A DNA stretch of 6,001 nt from assembly GCA_031404155.1 (NCBI GenBank), contig JANNGZ010000355.1:1-6001 (forward strand). The letters run 5' to 3'. This document shows, in pieces, positions 4,967-6,001 of the stretch. The notes beneath the pieces were generated by a model. It searched no databases, was not told the origin of the DNA, and saw nothing but the letters and a program-made list of their open reading frames with translations. The position numbers and the translations under genes were made by a program. Position 1 is the first letter of the stretch. The number at the start of each line of letters is the position of its first letter. The stretch is from JANNGZ01 sp031404155 (GTDB taxonomy: Bacteria; Pseudomonadota; Gammaproteobacteria; Burkholderiales; Burkholderiaceae_C).

Positions 4967-5989
4967 ATGAGCACCGCCATCAACCGTCAGATCGTTCTGC
5001 ACTCGCGCCCCGCCAACGAGGCGACGCTCGACAACTTCCGCCTGGTGGAAACCCCGGTGCCCGAACTCGGCGAGGGCTGCGTGCTGGTGCGCAACCATTA
5101 CTTGAGCCTGGACCCCTACATGCGCATGCGCATGAACGACGCCAAGAGTTACGCCGCGCCGCAAGTCCTGAACGCGGTGATGGGTGGTGGCACCTCGGGT
5201 GAGGTGATCGCCTCGCGCAGCGATGCCTTCGCAGTCGGCGACAAGGTCGTCGGCATGGGCGGCTGGCAGGAGGTCGTGGTCGTCACGCCCGAGCAGCGCG
5301 GCATGCTGCGCAGGGTGGACACGACGCACATCCCGCTCTCGGCCTACCTCGGCGCAGTGGGCATGCCGGGCGTGACCGCGTGGTACGGGCTGACCCAGAT
5401 CATCGAACCCAAGGCCGGCGAAACCGTGGTGGTGAGTGCGGCCAGCGGCGCGGTCGGCAGCGTGGTGGGGCAGCTTGCCAAGGCGCGCGGTGCGCGTGCG
5501 GTGGGCATTGCCGGCGGGCGCGAAAAATGTGCCTATGTGGTGAACGAACTCGGCTTCGACGCCTGTGTCGACTACCGCGAGCACAAGGACCTGAAGTCTC
5601 TCTCGGCGGCCCTGAAGGACGCCTGCCCGGATGGCATCGACGGCAACTTCGAGAACGTCGGCGGCATGGTGCTCGACGCGGTGATGCAGCGCTGCAATGC
5701 CTTCGCCCGCATGGCGCTGTGCGGAATGATCTCGGGCTACGACGGCGTGCCGATCCCGATGGCCAGCCCGGCGTTGCTGCTGACGCTGCGCATGAAGCTC
5801 CAGGGCTTCATCGTCAGCGAGCACATGGCCCATTGGCCGGCGGCGTTGCAGGAACTCGGAACGCTCGTGGCCACCGGCAAACTCAAGTACCGCGAGTCGG
5901 TGGCCCAGGGGCTGGAGAACGCACCCGAAGCCTTCCTCGGTTTGCTCAAGGGCCGCAACTTCGGCAAACAACTGGTGAAACTCGTTTGA
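4967..5989 (+). CDS. NADP-dependent zinc-free medium-chain reductase (CurA / LTB4 12-hydroxydehydrogenase-like)
   Basis: The 340-residue protein matches the length of E. coli curcumin reductase CurA. The N-terminal GroES-like domain has the family marks NRQIVLHSRP and LSLDPYMRMRM, and it lacks the zinc-ligand pattern of alcohol dehydrogenases. GMPGVTAWYGL precedes the Rossmann domain, whose nucleotide loop is AASGAVGS (residues 158-165). The family motif DGNFENVGG and the MISGYDG loop follow, and the C-terminus ends GRNFGKQLVKLV. Known members reduce the C=C bond of alpha,beta-unsaturated ketones or aldehydes with NADPH. Here it could act on an enone or enoyl intermediate made by the upstream dehydrogenases, which is inference. 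The ATG at 4967 is preferred because upstream in-frame sequence runs into the palindromic element and reads as low-complexity. It is 181 bp from the previous gene and may have its own transcription unit. Confidence 0.92.
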   Translation: MSTAINRQIVLHSRPANEATLDNFRLVETPVPELGEGCVLVRNHYLSLDPYMRMRMNDAKSYAAPQVLNAVMGGGTSGEVIASRSDAFAVGDKVVGMGGWQEVVVVTPEQRGMLRRVDTTHIPLSAYLGAVGMPGVTAWYGLTQIIEPKAGETVVVSAASGAVGSVVGQLAKARGARAVGIAGGREKCAYVVNELGFDACVDYREHKDLKSLSAALKDACPDGIDGNFENVGGMVLDAVMQRCNAFARMALCGMISGYDGVPIPMASPALLLTLRMKLQGFIVSEHMAHWPAALQELGTLVATGKLKYRESVAQGLENAPEAFLGLLKGRNFGKQLVKLV

Positions 5990-6001
5990 GGTTTTCCTGG
6001 T

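Noticed and set aside
4832..5971. Long open frame on the minus strand opposite the CurA-like reductase
   Set aside because: Again antisense to a well-supported gene, with a His/Ala/Arg-rich translation and no domain motif.

Overview
The window looks like chromosome of a GC-rich betaproteobacterium, most likely of the order Burkholderiales (Comamonadaceae or the Rubrivivax/Leptothrix/Methylibium side). This rests on very high G+C at third codon positions, on the gene families present, and on a C-run/G-run palindromic repeat that resembles repeats common in those genomes. The placement is an inference from style, not from a marker gene.

Every supported gene reads left to right. In order: the C-terminal part of a DhlA-type haloalkane dehalogenase (1-790); a PaaI-type hotdog thioesterase whose start overlaps the dehalogenase stop (787-1221); a long acyl-CoA dehydrogenase of the DmdC-like class (1229-3154); a small two-helix membrane protein (3217-3426); a 20-codon upstream ORF (3480-3542) whose stop overlaps the start of a classical SDR oxidoreductase (3542-4333); a second PaaI-type thioesterase with a GTG start (4339-4785); and, after a 181-bp gap, a CurA/LTB4DH-like zinc-free NADP-dependent reductase (4967-5989).

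The tight spacing (4-bp overlap, 7 bp, 1-bp overlap, 5 bp) supports one or two operons. Together the genes look like an acyl-CoA module: dehydrogenation of an acyl-CoA, alcohol/ketone and C=C redox steps, and hydrolysis of CoA thioesters by two separate hotdog enzymes. The dehalogenase fold at the front may supply an alcohol substrate, but the actual substrate cannot be read from sequence.

The unusual content is repeat-derived rather than a new enzyme system. A hairpin-rich 75-bp element occurs twice in tandem, in frame, inside the dehalogenase, adding exactly 50 residues between the nucleophile helix and the next strand. A diverged relative with the same spacing of C-runs and G-runs lies between genes at 4795-4869. 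The acyl-CoA dehydrogenase carries its own in-frame 2 x 9-residue insertion and a 12-bp-period tract near its C-terminus. The gap after it holds a 13-bp tandem repeat placing stop codons in all three frames, followed by a 12-bp repeat that multiplies the start codon of the small membrane gene. The short ORF fused by TGATG to the SDR gene is a candidate leader peptide. No RNA gene, insertion sequence, CRISPR array or clear promoter was seen.
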